Shown piece after piece: positions 33,909-44,375 of a stretch of DNA of 64,000 nt. The notes under the pieces are model-generated. The model had not been told where the DNA came from, made no database searches, and saw nothing but the letters and a program-made list of their open reading frames with translations. Numbering within the stretch: position 1 is the first letter of the stretch; each line of letters opens with the position of its first letter. Source of the DNA: Pectobacterium aroidearum (GTDB taxonomy: Bacteria > Pseudomonadota > Gammaproteobacteria > Enterobacterales > Enterobacteriaceae); NCBI RefSeq assembly GCF_041228105.1, contig NZ_CP166097.1:434001-498000 (forward strand). Direction: 5' to 3'. The position numbers were made by a program, and so were the translations under genes.

Positions 33909-34463
33909 ATGATGTCGCAGCCACCGAAGATTTTGCTGCTGTATGCCCATCCGGAACCACAGGATTCGGTAGCAAACCGGGTCTTATTGCAACCGGCACA
34001 GCAGTTGGCGAATGTAACCGTGCACGATCTTTACGCGCACTATCCTGATTTTTTTATCGATATTCATCATGAACAACAGCTGCTGCGTGAGCATCAGGTC
34101 ATTGTTTTCCAACATCCATTTTATACCTACAGCTGTCCGGCTTTGCTGAAAGAGTGGCTCGATAGGGTGCTATCCCGCGGCTTTGCCAATGGGATTGGCG
34201 GTAATGCGCTGGCGGGGAAATACTGGCGTTCGGTGATTACGACCGGTGAGCCGGAAGATGCCTACCATCCTGACGGGAACAACCGTTACCCGATGGAAGA
34301 TTTGCTCCGTCCGTTTGAGCTGACGGCGGCAATGTGCCGTATGCATTGGATGCACCCCATGATTGTTTACTGGGCGCGTCGTTTACAGCCCGATGTGTTG
34401 TCGAGTCAAGCCAGAGCTTACGGTGAATGGCTAGCCTCCCCTTTACCTGAAGAGGAACGCTAA
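33909..34463 (+). CDS. kefG: Ancillary quinone oxidoreductase of KefB
   Basis: A 184-residue flavodoxin-like NAD(P)H:quinone oxidoreductase ([67 protein letters not shown]). It binds to and is required for full activity of the potassium efflux system KefB, whose gene starts one base after its stop. The strong GGAGGGG serves either of two adjacent ATGs (33909, 33912). It is divergent from yheS, as in E. coli. Confidence 0.93.
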   Translation: MMSQPPKILLLYAHPEPQDSVANRVLLQPAQQLANVTVHDLYAHYPDFFIDIHHEQQLLREHQVIVFQHPFYTYSCPALLKEWLDRVLSRGFANGIGGNALAGKYWRSVITTGEPEDAYHPDGNNRYPMEDLLRPFELTAAMCRMHWMHPMIVYWARRLQPDVLSSQARAYGEWLASPLPEEER

Positions 34464-34464
34464 T

Positions 34465-36276
34465 ATGGAGAGTTCCGCGCTACTGACCGCCGGAGTCTTG
34501 TTTTTGTTTGTGGCGGTTGTAGCCGTACCGATTGCGGCCCGATTAGGCATTGGTGCCGTACTGGGCTATTTGATCGCCGGGATCGCCATTGGCCCTTGGG
34601 GGCTCGGCTTTATCCGTGATGTGGACGCTATCCTGCACTTCTCGGAACTGGGCGTCGTTTTCCTGATGTTCATCATCGGCCTGGAATTGAATCCCTCGAA
34701 GCTCTGGACGCTGCGTCGCTCGATCTTTGGTGTTGGTGCGGCTCAGGTTGGCCTGAGTACGCTGCTTTTAGGCGGTGCCTTGTATCTGACTGACTTTTCG
34801 TGGCAGTCCGCGTTGATTGGCGGTGTTGGATTGGCGATGTCGTCAACGGCTATGGCGTTACAGCTGATGCGTGAAAAGGGCATGAACCGTAGCGAGTCCG
34901 GGCAGCTTGGCTTCTCTGTCCTGCTGTTTCAGGATTTGGCCGTTATCCCTGCGTTGGCGCTGATTCCGATTCTGGCGGGTGTACAAGGCGATTTTGGCGA
35001 TTGGGAACGGATTGGTCTGAAGGTTGCCGCGTTTCTCGGCATGCTAATCGGTGGCCGCTATCTGGTGCGCCCGCTGTTCCGCTTTATTGCGGCATCCGGC
35101 GTGCGTGAGGTGTTTACCGCTGCCGCGCTGTTGCTGGTGCTCGGTTCCGCGCTGTTTATGGAAACGTTAGGGCTTTCCATGGCGCTAGGCACCTTTATTG
35201 CCGGTATTCTGCTGGCGGAAAGCGAGTATCGGCATGAACTGGAAATTGCCATTGAGCCGTTTAAAGGCTTGCTGCTGGGGTTGTTCTTCATCTCCGTGGG
35301 GATGGCGCTAAACCTCGGCATCCTCTATACCCACATCGTAAAGATTATGGTGGCGGTATTGGTGTTGGTGGCGGTGAAAGCGGCTGTCCTTTATTTCCTT
35401 GCGCGGGTTAACCGGATGCGCCGCTCTGAACGCTTGCAGTTTGCTGGTGTGCTGAGTCAGGGCGGCGAGTTCGCTTTCGTCCTGTTTTCCGCAGCGGCTT
35501 CATTCAACGTATTGAAAGGTGAACAGTTGCCGCTGTTACTGGTGACGGTAACGCTGTCGATGATGACGACACCGCTGCTGATGCAGTTGATCGACCGCAT
35601 TCTGGCGCGTCGTTATAACGTACAGGATGTGCCGGATGAGAAACCGTATGTTGAAGACGATGAGCCACAGGTGATTGTGGTGGGGTTCGGACGTTTCGGA
35701 CAGGTGATCAGCCGTTTGCTCATGGCGAACAAAATGCGGATTACGGTGTTGGAGCGGGATATCAGCGCGGTGAGCCTGATGCGCAGCTATGGTTATAAGG
35801 TTTACTATGGTGATGCTACGGAACTGGAACTGCTGCGTTCGGCGGGTGCGGATAAAGCGCGGTCAATCGTGATCACCTGTAATGCGCCAGAAGACACGAT
35901 GGAGATTGTACATCTCTGTCAGCAGCATTTTCCGAATCTGGAAATTCTGGCGCGGGCACGCGGACGTGTTGAAGCCCATGAACTGTTGCAGACGGGCGTA
36001 AGACATTTTTCGCGTGAAACCTTTTCCAGCGCGTTAGAGCTGGGGCGGAAAACGCTGGTGACGCTGGGTATGCACCCCCATCAGGCGATGCGTGCGCAGC
36101 AGCACTTCCGCCGGCTGGATATGCGCATGCTGCGCGAATTGATGCCGCAGCTGACGGGAGATGTTGCACAAATCTCCCGTGTGAAAGAAGCCCGCCGTGA
36201 GTTGGAAGACATTTTCCAGCGGGAAATGCAGCGCGAGCGCCGTCGGCCTAGTGTATGGGATGAGGACGACGAGTAA
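34465..36276 (+). CDS. kefB: Glutathione-regulated potassium efflux antiporter KefB
   Basis: A 603-residue inner-membrane protein. The first ~390 residues form a CPA2 K+/H+ exchanger with about a dozen helices ([52 protein letters not shown]). A cytoplasmic RCK domain follows ([17 protein letters not shown], near residue 405), with the glutathione/NAD-binding fold, and a charged C-terminus. It protects against electrophiles by K+ efflux and cytoplasmic acidification when glutathione adducts bind. It is coupled to kefG. Confidence 0.95.
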   Translation: MESSALLTAGVLFLFVAVVAVPIAARLGIGAVLGYLIAGIAIGPWGLGFIRDVDAILHFSELGVVFLMFIIGLELNPSKLWTLRRSIFGVGAAQVGLSTLLLGGALYLTDFSWQSALIGGVGLAMSSTAMALQLMREKGMNRSESGQLGFSVLLFQDLAVIPALALIPILAGVQGDFGDWERIGLKVAAFLGMLIGGRYLVRPLFRFIAASGVREVFTAAALLLVLGSALFMETLGLSMALGTFIAGILLAESEYRHELEIAIEPFKGLLLGLFFISVGMALNLGILYTHIVKIMVAVLVLVAVKAAVLYFLARVNRMRRSERLQFAGVLSQGGEFAFVLFSAAASFNVLKGEQLPLLLVTVTLSMMTTPLLMQLIDRILARRYNVQDVPDEKPYVEDDEPQVIVVGFGRFGQVISRLLMANKMRITVLERDISAVSLMRSYGYKVYYGDATELELLRSAGADKARSIVITCNAPEDTMEIVHLCQQHFPNLEILARARGRVEAHELLQTGVRHFSRETFSSALELGRKTLVTLGMHPHQAMRAQQHFRRLDMRMLRELMPQLTGDVAQISRVKEARRELEDIFQREMQRERRRPSVWDEDDE

Positions 36277-36331
36277 GAGTCAATAACGCCTATTGGAATA
36301 GGTTCTAGGGCGGAGATGAATGGGAGTTATC

Positions 36332-36526
36332 ATGCGTAAACGCTTTATTGCAGGGGCAGTATGCCCGACGTGTCAGGCGCAGGACACGCTGGCGGTGGGA
36401 CGCGAGGATGACGTCGAGGTGGTGGTGTGCGTGAAGTGCGGATATCGCCAGAGCCAGACTGAAGAACCTGCGACGGTATCTGCCCCGCAGGCTAACGAGA
36501 TCATCGGGATCTTCCGGCCTGAATGA
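36332..36526 (+). CDS. yheV: Small zinc-ribbon protein YheV
   Basis: A 64-residue protein with two CxxC pairs (CPTC at about residue 11, CVKC near 35), a zinc-ribbon arrangement, ending in IIGIFRPE. It resembles E. coli YheV (RKRFIAGAKCPACQAQD). The ATG at 36332 follows GGGAG; an in-frame ATG at 36320 would add four residues. Function unknown. It lies between kefB and slyD, as in E. coli. Confidence 0.88.
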   Translation: MRKRFIAGAVCPTCQAQDTLAVGREDDVEVVVCVKCGYRQSQTEEPATVSAPQANEIIGIFRPE

Positions 36527-36647
36527 GGGAGACGTGTCCATGATGGCATTGTCATCAACCGTCGACGTTTTTTGATTCCGGACGGTACATAGGGACATTT
36601 TTCAGCTACAATTTGCGCCAGTTTGCATTCCAACGGTAGGAGATATC

Positions 36648-37232
36648 ATGAAAGTAGCAAAAGATCTGGTGGTCAGCCTGGCCTATCAGGTACGTACAGA
36701 AGACGGTGTGTTGGTTGATGAGTCTCCGGTGAGCGCGCCGTTGGACTATCTGCATGGTCACGGTTCCCTGATTTCTGGTCTGGAAAAAGCGTTGGAAGGC
36801 CGTGAAGCAGGTGAGAAGTTTGATGTGAACATCGGTTCAAACGACGCTTACGGCAACTATGATGAGAATCTGGTTCAGCGCGTACCGAAAGATGTCTTTA
36901 TGGGCGTGGACGAACTGCAAGTTGGCATGCGTTTCCTGGCTGAGACCGATCAGGGTCCAGTGCCAGTTGAAATCACCGAAGTTGAAGACGACCACGTTGT
37001 TGTCGACGGTAACCACATGCTGGCTGGCCAGAACCTGAGCTTCAATGTTGAAGTGGTTGCTATTCGTGAAGCAACGGAAGAAGAGCTGGCGCACGGTCAC
37101 GTTCATGGTGAACACGATCATGAACACGGCGACGGCTGCTGTGGCGGTCATGGCCATGATCACGACCACGATCACGGTCACCAGCACGGTAAAGGCGGCT
37201 GCGGCGGCCACGGTGGATGCGGTTGCCACTAA
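36648..37232 (+). CDS. slyD: FKBP-type peptidyl-prolyl isomerase and nickel metallochaperone SlyD
   Basis: A 194-residue cytoplasmic protein. The FKBP domain (residues 1-70 and 130-150) is split by the insert-in-flap chaperone domain (about 70-130). The C-terminal tail from about residue 152 is rich in His, Cys, Asp and Gly (HGHVHGEHDHEHGDG, then CCGGHGHDHDHDHGH and GGCGGHGGCGCH) and binds Ni2+. It folds proteins, supplies nickel for hydrogenase maturation, and is the host factor for phiX174 lysis protein E. TAGGAG precedes the ATG. Confidence 0.96.
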   Translation: MKVAKDLVVSLAYQVRTEDGVLVDESPVSAPLDYLHGHGSLISGLEKALEGREAGEKFDVNIGSNDAYGNYDENLVQRVPKDVFMGVDELQVGMRFLAETDQGPVPVEITEVEDDHVVVDGNHMLAGQNLSFNVEVVAIREATEEELAHGHVHGEHDHEHGDGCCGGHGHDHDHDHGHQHGKGGCGGHGGCGCH

Positions 37233-37251
37233 TTAGTCGTAGCGCATAAAA

Positions 37252-37289
37252 AAAACCTCAGGTTGATGATTATCACCTGAGGTTTTTTT
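37252..37289. terminator. Bidirectional terminator between slyD and slyX
   Basis: AAAACCTCAGGT and ACCTGAGGTTTT are perfect inverted arms with A and T runs on both sides and a loop of 11 bases. It serves the convergent slyD and slyX genes. Confidence 0.92.
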
Positions 37290-37335
37290 ATATCTGACCA
37301 GCAGTACTGAGTGATGACCTGACGGGGTGCCGATC

Positions 37336-37554
37336 TCAATAATGCGGTGGTGGCGTCTCTTCAGACTGGGGGGCAACGAGCGAGGTTTGCTGGTTGCGTA
37401 CCCTGTCGGTGAGTAGGCGTACGTGTTCGCGCAGGCGGCTAATTTCCCGCTCGTGTTGAATCACTGTTTGGTTAAGCTCTTCTATGGTGACTTCCTGAAA
37501 AGCCTGTCGGCTTTCCAGCTGTTCGAGTCGTTCTTCAAGTGCTGATGGTGACAT
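37336..37554 (-). CDS. slyX: Coiled-coil protein SlyX
   Basis: A 72-residue protein with regular heptads ([26 protein letters not shown]..., [17 protein letters not shown]), a long coiled coil, and the family tail SEETPPPHY. Same length as E. coli SlyX. The function is unknown. It lies convergent to slyD and divergent from fkpA. Confidence 0.93.
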   Translation of the reverse strand: MSPSALEERLEQLESRQAFQEVTIEELNQTVIQHEREISRLREHVRLLTDRVRNQQTSLVAPQSEETPPPHY

Positions 37555-37599
37555 CGCTATTCCCCTTACTTCTTGTTACCCGCGAGTTTGTCAGAAAGC

Positions 37600-37628
37600 G
37601 GAAACTTCTGGTAGTAAAAACGGTCGCA
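37600..37628 (+). promoter_or_regulatory. Possible sigmaE promoter of fkpA
   Basis: GGAAACTT, 15 bases, then GTCGCA resembles the sigmaE pattern GGAACTT-N15-GTCNAA. fkpA belongs to the E. coli sigmaE regulon. The site lies some 210 bp before fkpA, farther than usual, and the -10 is imperfect. Confidence 0.3.
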
Positions 37629-37836
37629 GTAGGGCGCAATGGGCTATCCAGAGTGGGGCATATTGTTGCCAGATGGCCTTAGGACGACACAAATGATGTC
37701 GGAAAAGCTTCCTGACGTTTTTTATCAAAGGATTGTCGAGTGCGTCGTTGTGTTGTCTTCGTCCGCACAGTTATAGTAGGCGCGAATGTATTTTAATGAT
37801 GGCTGGAGCGCGTTGCTCCAGATGCTGGAGAAATGG

Positions 37837-38655
37837 ATGAAATCACTGTTTAAAGTAACGCTGTTAGCAACAACGATGGCTCTGGCTCTGAACGCAGGCC
37901 AGGTTTTGGCGGCAGACAAGGCGCAGGCGTCTGACAATACTGCGGCAGCTAAATTCAAGAACGATGAGCAGGCAGCAGCTTATGCGTTAGGTGCATCTTT
38001 AGGGCGTTATATGGATAACTCTCTGAAAGAGCAAGAAAAATTAGGCATTAAGCTGGATAAAGAGCAGCTGATTGCTGGCGTGCAGGATGCTTTTGCTGAC
38101 AAGAGCAAGCTGACTGACGAAGAAATCGAGAAAACGCTGCAAGGTTTTGAAGGCAAAGTTAAAGCCGCCGCTGAAGCCAAAATGAAGCAAGATGCGAAAG
38201 ATAACGCGGACAAAGGTACTAAGTATCTTGAGTCCTTCGCCAAAGAAAAAGGCGTGAAGAAAACGGCATCTGGCCTTCTGTATCAGGTTGAGAAAGAAGG
38301 TAGCGGCAATGCGCCGAAAGACAGTGATACCGTTGTGGTTAACTACAAAGGTACCCTGGTTGACGGTAGCGAGTTCGACAACTCCTACAAACGTGGCGAG
38401 CCACTTTCTTTCCGTCTGGACGGTGTGATTCCTGGCTGGACCGAAGGCCTGAAACACGTTAAGAAAGGCGGCAAAATCAAGCTGGCTATCCCGCCAGCAC
38501 TGGCTTATGGCGAAAACGGCGTGCCTGGCATTCCGGCTAACTCCACGCTGGTGTTCGACGTTGAACTGCTGGACATTAAATCTGAAGCTGACCTGAAAGC
38601 AGCGGATGACGCGAAAGCTGAAAAACCAGCAGCTGAAGAGAAAGCGGCTAAATAA
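37837..38655 (+). CDS. fkpA: Periplasmic FKBP-type peptidyl-prolyl isomerase FkpA
   Basis: A 272-residue precursor. Signal peptide MKSLFKVTLLATTMALALNAGQVLA, cleaved before ADKAQ. The N-terminal helical dimerisation domain (about residues 40-140) is followed by the FKBP domain (SDTVVVNYKGTLVDGSEFDNSYKRGEPLSFRLDGVIPGWTEGL... motifs, about 150-255). The C-terminus is rich in Ala/Glu/Lys. It is a periplasmic chaperone and isomerase under envelope stress. GGAG lies six bases before the ATG; an in-frame ATG 17 codons earlier is unlikely. Confidence 0.95.
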   Translation: MKSLFKVTLLATTMALALNAGQVLAADKAQASDNTAAAKFKNDEQAAAYALGASLGRYMDNSLKEQEKLGIKLDKEQLIAGVQDAFADKSKLTDEEIEKTLQGFEGKVKAAAEAKMKQDAKDNADKGTKYLESFAKEKGVKKTASGLLYQVEKEGSGNAPKDSDTVVVNYKGTLVDGSEFDNSYKRGEPLSFRLDGVIPGWTEGLKHVKKGGKIKLAIPPALAYGENGVPGIPANSTLVFDVELLDIKSEADLKAADDAKAEKPAAEEKAAK

Positions 38656-38677
38656 GCATTGCTATCGCCGTGATATG

Positions 38678-38705
38678 ACCGCAGGTTTCGGCCTGCGGTT
38701 TTTTT
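38678..38705 (+). terminator. fkpA terminator
   Basis: ACCGCAGG and CCTGCGGT form an 8-bp stem followed by seven T's, 22 bases past the fkpA stop. Confidence 0.92.
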
Positions 38706-38830
38706 GTGCTTGAAAAACGGTTTCTCTGCGATCTCATTCCTTTCCCCGCAAACGTCTTTTAATAACGCTCATCTTCGGCCTGATTGATATTTTCCCCCTA
38801 GCCGTGACGGTATTTATCCGCTGCCACCTT

Positions 38831-40330
38831 TCATCGACACAGTGCACGTAACACCTTCGCTAAGGTCTTGACGGCAATATCCAGTTCATGCGGCGCGTGG
38901 GCGGCAAATCCCATAAGGAAACCGGCTTTATGCTGACCCGACGCTGCATACAGCGCGGTTAGCCCCAGCAGGTCGATACCGGCTCGGCGTGCGGATTCCA
39001 CCGCGTCGTGCTCAGGAATGTCGCGGATGAACAGGCAGGGCATTTGCATGCCTCCGGTCGGCACCTGTGGTTCCACAAAGTCGGCCAGATGCTGACGCAC
39101 CAACCGCGCCAGCACATCGCGGCGTTCCGCATAAACGGCGCGCATCGTGCGGACATAGGCGCCGAAATGTCCTCCTTCGATAAAACGTGCCAGCGTGAGC
39201 TGTGGAATGGGCGCGCTATGCCCGTCCATCAGGGTGCGGGCCACGGTCATCGGGGCAACCAGCTGTGGCGGCAGAACCATATAGCCGATGCGCAGGCCGG
39301 GAAACAGCGATTTGGTGAAGGTGCCGATATAGATTGTGCGATCGTGCGAGTCGAGCCCCTGCACGCAGGCGGTAGGTTTGCCCGCATAGTGGAACTCGCT
39401 GTCGTAATCGTCTTCAATAATCCAGCTTTGGTGCTGCCAGGCCCATTCGATAACAGCCAGACGTCGATCCAGCGCCAGCGTTGCACCGGTGGGAAACTGG
39501 TGTGACGGCGTCAGGAATACGGCTTTCGTGGGCGTATTATATGCATTGCTTGCTTCAAGCAGATGTTCGACCTGCAAACCATCGGCGTCTAATGGGATTG
39601 GCACGCACGCGAGTCCGGCCGCTTCGAATGCCTTGCGTGCGCCGTGGTATACGGGATCTTCAAGAAAGATTCGATCGCCGGCATCCAGCAGGACATTCGC
39701 GCACAGGGTTAGCGCTTGCTGGGAACTGGTCAATACCAGCACACGATCGGGCGTGGCGCGAGCGCCCCGTTCGAGATTGACATAATCTGCGATGGCACGC
39801 CTTAACACTTCCATACCCTGGGGCGGGCTGTGCAGCAGCGCCCGTGTGCCATATTCTTTTAGTACCTGCCGTTCCAGTCGTTCCCATGTCTGGAGGGGAA
39901 AACTGCGTGTTTCTGGGACGCCGGGCGCGAACGCGCGTGGGATGATGAAATCGCGCACCCCGCCATTCTGGAACATGGCGCTACCGCGTTGACTGAGGCG
40001 CAGTTCTGCTTTGCTATCTCCCGTTTTCCGGGCTTTGCCCCGCCCTGGCAGACGTTTTGCCCGTTCTGACACGAAACTACCGCTACCGATGCGGCGTTCG
40101 ATAAATCCTTCCGCATGCAGCTGGCTGTAAGCCGATTCGACCGTATCACGTGATACCCCCAATGATTTAGCCAGCGCGCGTGAGGCGGGTAAGGCTTTAC
40201 CCACATCAAGAACACCATCGAGGATTAACTGGCGAATCGCCCGCTGGATGCGGGCGTGCAGGGGGAGGGCACCTTGTGCGGGGGCGCCAATCCAGGCTTT
40301 GACCGATTCAAGCTGGGCGTGTTTGAACAA
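38831..40330 (-). CDS. MocR-type regulator (GntR helix-turn-helix fused to aminotransferase fold)
   Basis: A 499-residue chimera. Residues about 20-95 form a GntR winged helix-turn-helix (PLHARIQRAIRQLILDG; LPASRALAKSLGVSRDTVESAYSQLHAEGFI). Residues about 130-499 have the class I aminotransferase fold with the PLP region (IIEDDYDSEFHYAG and the Schiff-base Lys340 in YIGTFTKSLFPGLRIG). The predicted start is TTG, preceded by AGAGG; no alternative in-frame start lies before a stop. It diverges from yggS- and glyA-like genes, both PLP-related. MocR proteins of the PdxR kind sense PLP, so control of these neighbours is likely (inference). Confidence 0.85.
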   Translation of the reverse strand: MFKHAQLESVKAWIGAPAQGALPLHARIQRAIRQLILDGVLDVGKALPASRALAKSLGVSRDTVESAYSQLHAEGFIERRIGSGSFVSERAKRLPGRGKARKTGDSKAELRLSQRGSAMFQNGGVRDFIIPRAFAPGVPETRSFPLQTWERLERQVLKEYGTRALLHSPPQGMEVLRRAIADYVNLERGARATPDRVLVLTSSQQALTLCANVLLDAGDRIFLEDPVYHGARKAFEAAGLACVPIPLDADGLQVEHLLEASNAYNTPTKAVFLTPSHQFPTGATLALDRRLAVIEWAWQHQSWIIEDDYDSEFHYAGKPTACVQGLDSHDRTIYIGTFTKSLFPGLRIGYMVLPPQLVAPMTVARTLMDGHSAPIPQLTLARFIEGGHFGAYVRTMRAVYAERRDVLARLVRQHLADFVEPQVPTGGMQMPCLFIRDIPEHDAVESARRAGIDLLGLTALYAASGQHKAGFLMGFAAHAPHELDIAVKTLAKVLRALCR

Positions 40331-40433
40331 TTGGTCTGCCTCTTATCAGGAAAATGGTGGGGAACATCCGGCTATTTTAAATCTATAAATGTGTTTCACA
40401 ATCCATTCATTCTCTTCGTCAGGAGTTACGCTG

Positions 40434-41246
40434 ATGCCGCTCTCTTCCGATACACCCACTCGCCACGACAGGCACGGTCGCTATCCCGAAGCCGCCACGG
40501 TTGAGGATTTCCAGATCAATCTGGCGGCGGTGCAGGCCCGCATTGAAGCGGCGTGCCAACGCATCGGCCGCGATCCCGCGACGGTGCGATTGTTGCCAGT
40601 CAGTAAGACCAAGCCTGAAAGCCGCCTGCGCATGGCCCATATGGCGGGTTGTCGGGTATTGGGCGAGAACAAAGTGCAGGAGGCGTACCGTAAATGGGAA
40701 TCGATGCAGGACTTAGCCGACTTGCAGTGGTCGGTCATTGGGCACCTGCAAACCAACAAGGCGAAGCTAGTGGCACGCTTCGCTACCGAATTTCAGGCGC
40801 TGGACAGCCTGCGACTGGCTGAAGCGCTGGATCGCCGATTACAGGTAGAAGGGCGCTCATTAGACGTATTCGTACAGGTGAATACCTCCGGTGAGGCCAG
40901 TAAATACGGCCTGTCTCCCGATGACGTACCGGCTTTTATTCAGGCACTTCCCACATTCTCTGCGCTACGTGTGCGTGGGCTCATGACGCTGGCGCTGTTC
41001 TCCAGCGAGGCCGAACGCGTGCGCCAGTGTTTTGTACGGTTGCGTCAGCTGCGCGAGCGATTGCAGCAAAATCTCCCGACAGGCATCGATCTGGATGAAT
41101 TATCCATGGGGATGTCCGGCGATTTTGAAATAGCTATTGAGGAAGGCGCGACCGTGGTGCGCGTCGGTCAGGCAATCTTTGGCGCCCGTCCGCTACCGGA
41201 TAGCTACTACTGGCCTGACGAACCTCTCACACAATCACACGATTAA
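40434..41246 (+). CDS. YggS-family PLP-binding protein
   Basis: A 270-residue protein with a single-domain alanine-racemase-like TIM barrel. The PLP lysine is Lys58 in LLPVSKTKP. Other family motifs: CRVLGENKVQEAYRKW, WSVIGHLQTNKAKLV, VFVQVNTSGEASKYG, ELSMGMSGDFEIAIEEGAT, VRVGQAIFG. YggS proteins maintain PLP homeostasis and have no known turnover activity. It is longer at the N-terminus than E. coli YggS, and its location beside a MocR gene and glyA suggests a paralogue. GGAG lies eight bases before the ATG. Confidence 0.85.
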   Translation: MPLSSDTPTRHDRHGRYPEAATVEDFQINLAAVQARIEAACQRIGRDPATVRLLPVSKTKPESRLRMAHMAGCRVLGENKVQEAYRKWESMQDLADLQWSVIGHLQTNKAKLVARFATEFQALDSLRLAEALDRRLQVEGRSLDVFVQVNTSGEASKYGLSPDDVPAFIQALPTFSALRVRGLMTLALFSSEAERVRQCFVRLRQLRERLQQNLPTGIDLDELSMGMSGDFEIAIEEGATVVRVGQAIFGARPLPDSYYWPDEPLTQSHD

Positions 41247-41272
41247 AAAACCAATGACTAACGCATAGGACA

Positions 41273-42550
41273 ATGCCCATGTATGACGCTTCTCTTACCC
41301 TTACCGACTTCGACCCGGAACTGGCCGACGCCATCCGGCATGAAGAACAGCGGCAGGAAACTCACATTGAACTTATCGCCTCAGAGAACTATGCCAGCCC
41401 GCTGGTGATGGCGATCCAGAACTCCGTGTTCACCAACAAATATGCGGAAGGCTACCCAGGCAAGCGCTACTACAGCGGCTGTGAGCATGTTGATGTGGCT
41501 GAATGTCTGGCGATAGAACGGGCCAAAGCGCTGTTTGACTGTGATTACGCTAACGTCCAGCCCCATGCCGGCGCGCAGGCTAATGCGGCGGTGTTTCTGG
41601 CATTGACTAATCCGGGCGATACCGTGATGGGTATGAATCTCGCTCAGGGCGGGCATCTGACCCACGGTAATCCCTCCAATTTCTCTGGTCGTCACTACAA
41701 GATCGTCCCTTATGGGTTAGATCCTGACACAGGACTGATCGACTACGATGAAATGGAGCGTATTGCATTGGAAGCCCGGCCAAAGATGCTAATCGGCGGG
41801 TTTTCCGCCTATTCGCGCCATAAGAATTGGGCACGTATGCGCGCGATTGCTGACAAGGTGGGCGCTATCTTCTGGGTGGACATGGCTCATGTTGCTGGCT
41901 TAGTGGCAGCGGGTGAATACCCGAATCCGCTCCCTCATGCGCATGTTGTGACCAGTACAACCCATAAGACTCTACGCGGCCCGCGCGGTGGAATTATTTT
42001 AGCCAAAGGGCAGAGCGAGGAATTCTACAAAAAGCTTAACTCTGCCGTATTCCCCGGCATTCAGGGCGGTCCGTTGATGCACGTTATCGCCGCCAAAGCG
42101 GTGGCATTCAAGGAAGCGCTGCGCCCTGAATTCACGGTTTATCAGCGTCAGGTGGTGACCAACGCCCGTGCCATGGCGCGCGTCCTCCAACTGCGTGGCT
42201 ACAAGATTGTCTCTGATGGCACCGACAACCACTTGTTACTGATTGACCTGTCCGCCAGACCCTATGCTGGGAAGGATGCCGATGCTGCACTGAGCGAGGC
42301 TTACATCACGACAAACAAGAACTCGGTGCCTAACGATCCGCGTTCACCCTTTGTGACCTCAGGTCTGCGTATTGGAACGCCAGCCGTGACGACGCGCGGT
42401 TTTGGTGTGGCAGAGTGCGAGCAACTGGCGGGATGGCTATGTGACGTACTGGATGGGCTTGGCGAAGGGAATGACGCATTAACGGCGGTTCGCGATCGTG
42501 TGCGCCAGCAGGTAGTGGCGTTGTGCCGACGCTATCCTGTGTACCAATAA
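41273..42550 (+). CDS. Serine hydroxymethyltransferase (glyA paralogue)
   Basis: A 425-residue PLP enzyme with the complete SHMT signature ([48 protein letters not shown] with Schiff-base Lys232). It should interconvert serine and glycine with tetrahydrofolate. Its divergence from E. coli GlyA (for example [23 protein letters not shown]) and its location in a MocR-controlled block suggest that it is a second copy; the main glyA would lie elsewhere. Two ATGs are possible (41273, 41279); AGGA fits the latter better. It is co-directional with the yggS gene, 26 bp apart. Confidence 0.88.
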   Translation: MPMYDASLTLTDFDPELADAIRHEEQRQETHIELIASENYASPLVMAIQNSVFTNKYAEGYPGKRYYSGCEHVDVAECLAIERAKALFDCDYANVQPHAGAQANAAVFLALTNPGDTVMGMNLAQGGHLTHGNPSNFSGRHYKIVPYGLDPDTGLIDYDEMERIALEARPKMLIGGFSAYSRHKNWARMRAIADKVGAIFWVDMAHVAGLVAAGEYPNPLPHAHVVTSTTHKTLRGPRGGIILAKGQSEEFYKKLNSAVFPGIQGGPLMHVIAAKAVAFKEALRPEFTVYQRQVVTNARAMARVLQLRGYKIVSDGTDNHLLLIDLSARPYAGKDADAALSEAYITTNKNSVPNDPRSPFVTSGLRIGTPAVTTRGFGVAECEQLAGWLCDVLDGLGEGNDALTAVRDRVRQQVVALCRRYPVYQ

Positions 42551-42621
42551 CGCAGGCGAGGTTTGTGCACAGGGATGTGCCGTCTCACGGTTGATTAGAT
42601 GTGTGGCCGCTGTTTTATGCT

Positions 42622-43710
42622 TCAGGCGGAATCGGGGTATTCGTCAGGCGTGGTTAGCACCACGCGGGCGAGGGCACCAGAACCTTGCGGTCGGTTGCAG
42701 AGGAAAAATTTCCCATTGTGCAGTTGAGCAATGCGCGTCACGATACTCAGCCCGAGGCCGATACCGCCATATCGGCTGTCCATACGCACAAACGCCTTAC
42801 TTAATTCACCCACCTTGCTTTCATCGATACCCGGCCCTTCATCTTCGATCAGTAGTTCAAAATGTTGTCGTGTAGTCAGGCTAACCGTGATCTGGCTTGC
42901 TTCTGGGCTATAGCGATAGGCATTTTCTACCAGATTACGTAATAACAACTGAAGTAACGTGGCATCACCGTGGAGAGTGACATCTTCCTGCGGTAATACC
43001 CATTTCAGCCTTTGCTGACGCTTTTGTAGCATCTCGGCCAGTTCATCCTGCATGGGAAAAATGACGTCTTTCAGGAATGCGACATTTTCGTGGTGGCCTG
43101 CCGAAAATTCTTGTCCGACACGAGCAAGCAGCAAAAGCTGTTCCACCGTTTTCACCATTTTATCAATGCGCTTGATGAGCGAACTACAGTCAATCTGATG
43201 CTGTTGCTGATGTAATTCAAGATGCAGCCGGATACCGGCTAGTGGGGTTCGTAACTCATGGGCGACATCCGCAGTAAACTGTCTGTCGCGTTTCAACGTT
43301 TCGTCCAGCCGCTGAAAAAGCTGGTTGATGGTGTGGGTGACGGCAGCGACTTCTTTAATATTGCTCTGCTGTGGTAGCGGCTCCAGGTTTTCGGCGGTGC
43401 GATCCTGTAATTCTTCCTGTAAACGGGAAAGTGGGCGGGTGATCCAACTGACCGCCTGAAAACACATGAGCGACGTCAGGATGACCATCACCAGACTGGG
43501 GATACTGAGCGAGGCTATCGCCTCATTAATCTCTTGATCGATCTGCATATTCTGGGCAGTGGCGCTCAGAGATTTATCAACCAGCAGGCCGATCTGCTCT
43601 TCGCTTTCGTGCCACAGCCAGAATACGCTGATCATCTGACAAACGAGCAAGATGCCGCCCAGTGCCAGCACTAAGCGGCGACGCATACTGGTAACGGCAT
43701 CGTCCTTCAT
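42622..43710 (-). CDS. pmrB: Sensor histidine kinase PmrB/BasS
   Basis: A 362-residue inner-membrane kinase. Two membrane helices (about residues 12-33 and 66-88) flank a short periplasmic loop with an ExxE motif (EINE, residues 60-63), the iron-binding type of PmrB. A HAMP linker follows ([13 protein letters not shown]), the phospho-His151 lies in [15 protein letters not shown], and the ATPase domain has [11 protein letters not shown] and [10 protein letters not shown] with GGIGLGLSI. It phosphorylates PmrA in response to Fe3+ or acid. It overlaps the pmrA stop by four bases. Confidence 0.93.
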   Translation of the reverse strand: MKDDAVTSMRRRLVLALGGILLVCQMISVFWLWHESEEQIGLLVDKSLSATAQNMQIDQEINEAIASLSIPSLVMVILTSLMCFQAVSWITRPLSRLQEELQDRTAENLEPLPQQSNIKEVAAVTHTINQLFQRLDETLKRDRQFTADVAHELRTPLAGIRLHLELHQQQHQIDCSSLIKRIDKMVKTVEQLLLLARVGQEFSAGHHENVAFLKDVIFPMQDELAEMLQKRQQRLKWVLPQEDVTLHGDATLLQLLLRNLVENAYRYSPEASQITVSLTTRQHFELLIEDEGPGIDESKVGELSKAFVRMDSRYGGIGLGLSIVTRIAQLHNGKFFLCNRPQGSGALARVVLTTPDEYPDSA

Positions 43711-44375
43711 GGTTGTTCACCTTTAGTCAGCAGATAGCCAAAGCCTCGCAGGGTTCGGATGCGGTCTTTCCCTATCTTTTGACGCAGATTATGGATATGC
43801 ACTTCCAGCGAATTGGAGGACGGATCGTCGTTCCAGGCATAAATATCCTGATGCAGAACCTCTCGGTGCACCTGAGAACCGGCTTTCAACACCAGCCGGG
43901 ACAATATGGCAAACTCTTTCGGCGTTAGCACTATCGGCTTTTCGTCCAGCCACACCTGCTGATTGTTTAAATCCAACGTGATGTTGTCGACCTGTATCTT
44001 GCTGTTGCTTGAACCCTGATTACGGCGAATCAGCGCGCGTACGCGCGCCTGTAATTCCGTCAGTGCGAAAGGCTTGGCGAGATAATCGTCTGCTCCCACA
44101 TCCAGCCCGCTGACGCGATCGTTTACCTTATCGCGCGCCGTTAGGATGAGCACGGGATGCTGGTAGTTATTTTTACGCCAGCGAGAGAGCAGGGCAAGCC
44201 CGTCGTCGTCCGGTAAACCCAGATCGAGAATGACCAGGCTGTAGTGCGCGCTGCTGATGAGCGCGTCTGCTTCTTTGGCTGTGCCTGCGCAATCGCAGGC
44301 ATAACCTTCATGACCCAACGCCAATAGCAATCCTTCCTGCAACAGCTTATCGTCTTCAACAATCAATAATTTCAT
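43707..44375 (-). CDS. pmrA: Response regulator PmrA/BasR
   Basis: A 222-residue OmpR-type regulator. Receiver domain with phospho-Asp51 ([16 protein letters not shown]) and Lys in LILTARDKV; a winged-helix DNA-binding domain in the C-terminal half ([55 protein letters not shown]). Same length as E. coli BasR. It activates lipid A modification genes through PmrA boxes, one of which lies upstream of this operon. Its start overlaps the pmrC stop (ATGA). Confidence 0.95.
   Translation of the reverse strand: MKLLIVEDDKLLQEGLLLALGHEGYACDCAGTAKEADALISSAHYSLVILDLGLPDDDGLALLSRWRKNNYQHPVLILTARDKVNDRVSGLDVGADDYLAKPFALTELQARVRALIRRNQGSSNSKIQVDNITLDLNNQQVWLDEKPIVLTPKEFAILSRLVLKAGSQVHREVLHQDIYAWNDDPSSNSLEVHIHNLRQKIGKDRIRTLRGFGYLLTKGEQP

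Noticed and set aside
37090..37229. Repetitive sequence at the end of slyD as a DNA repeat
   Set aside because: It encodes the His/Gly/Cys-rich nickel-binding tail of SlyD and is explained by protein composition.
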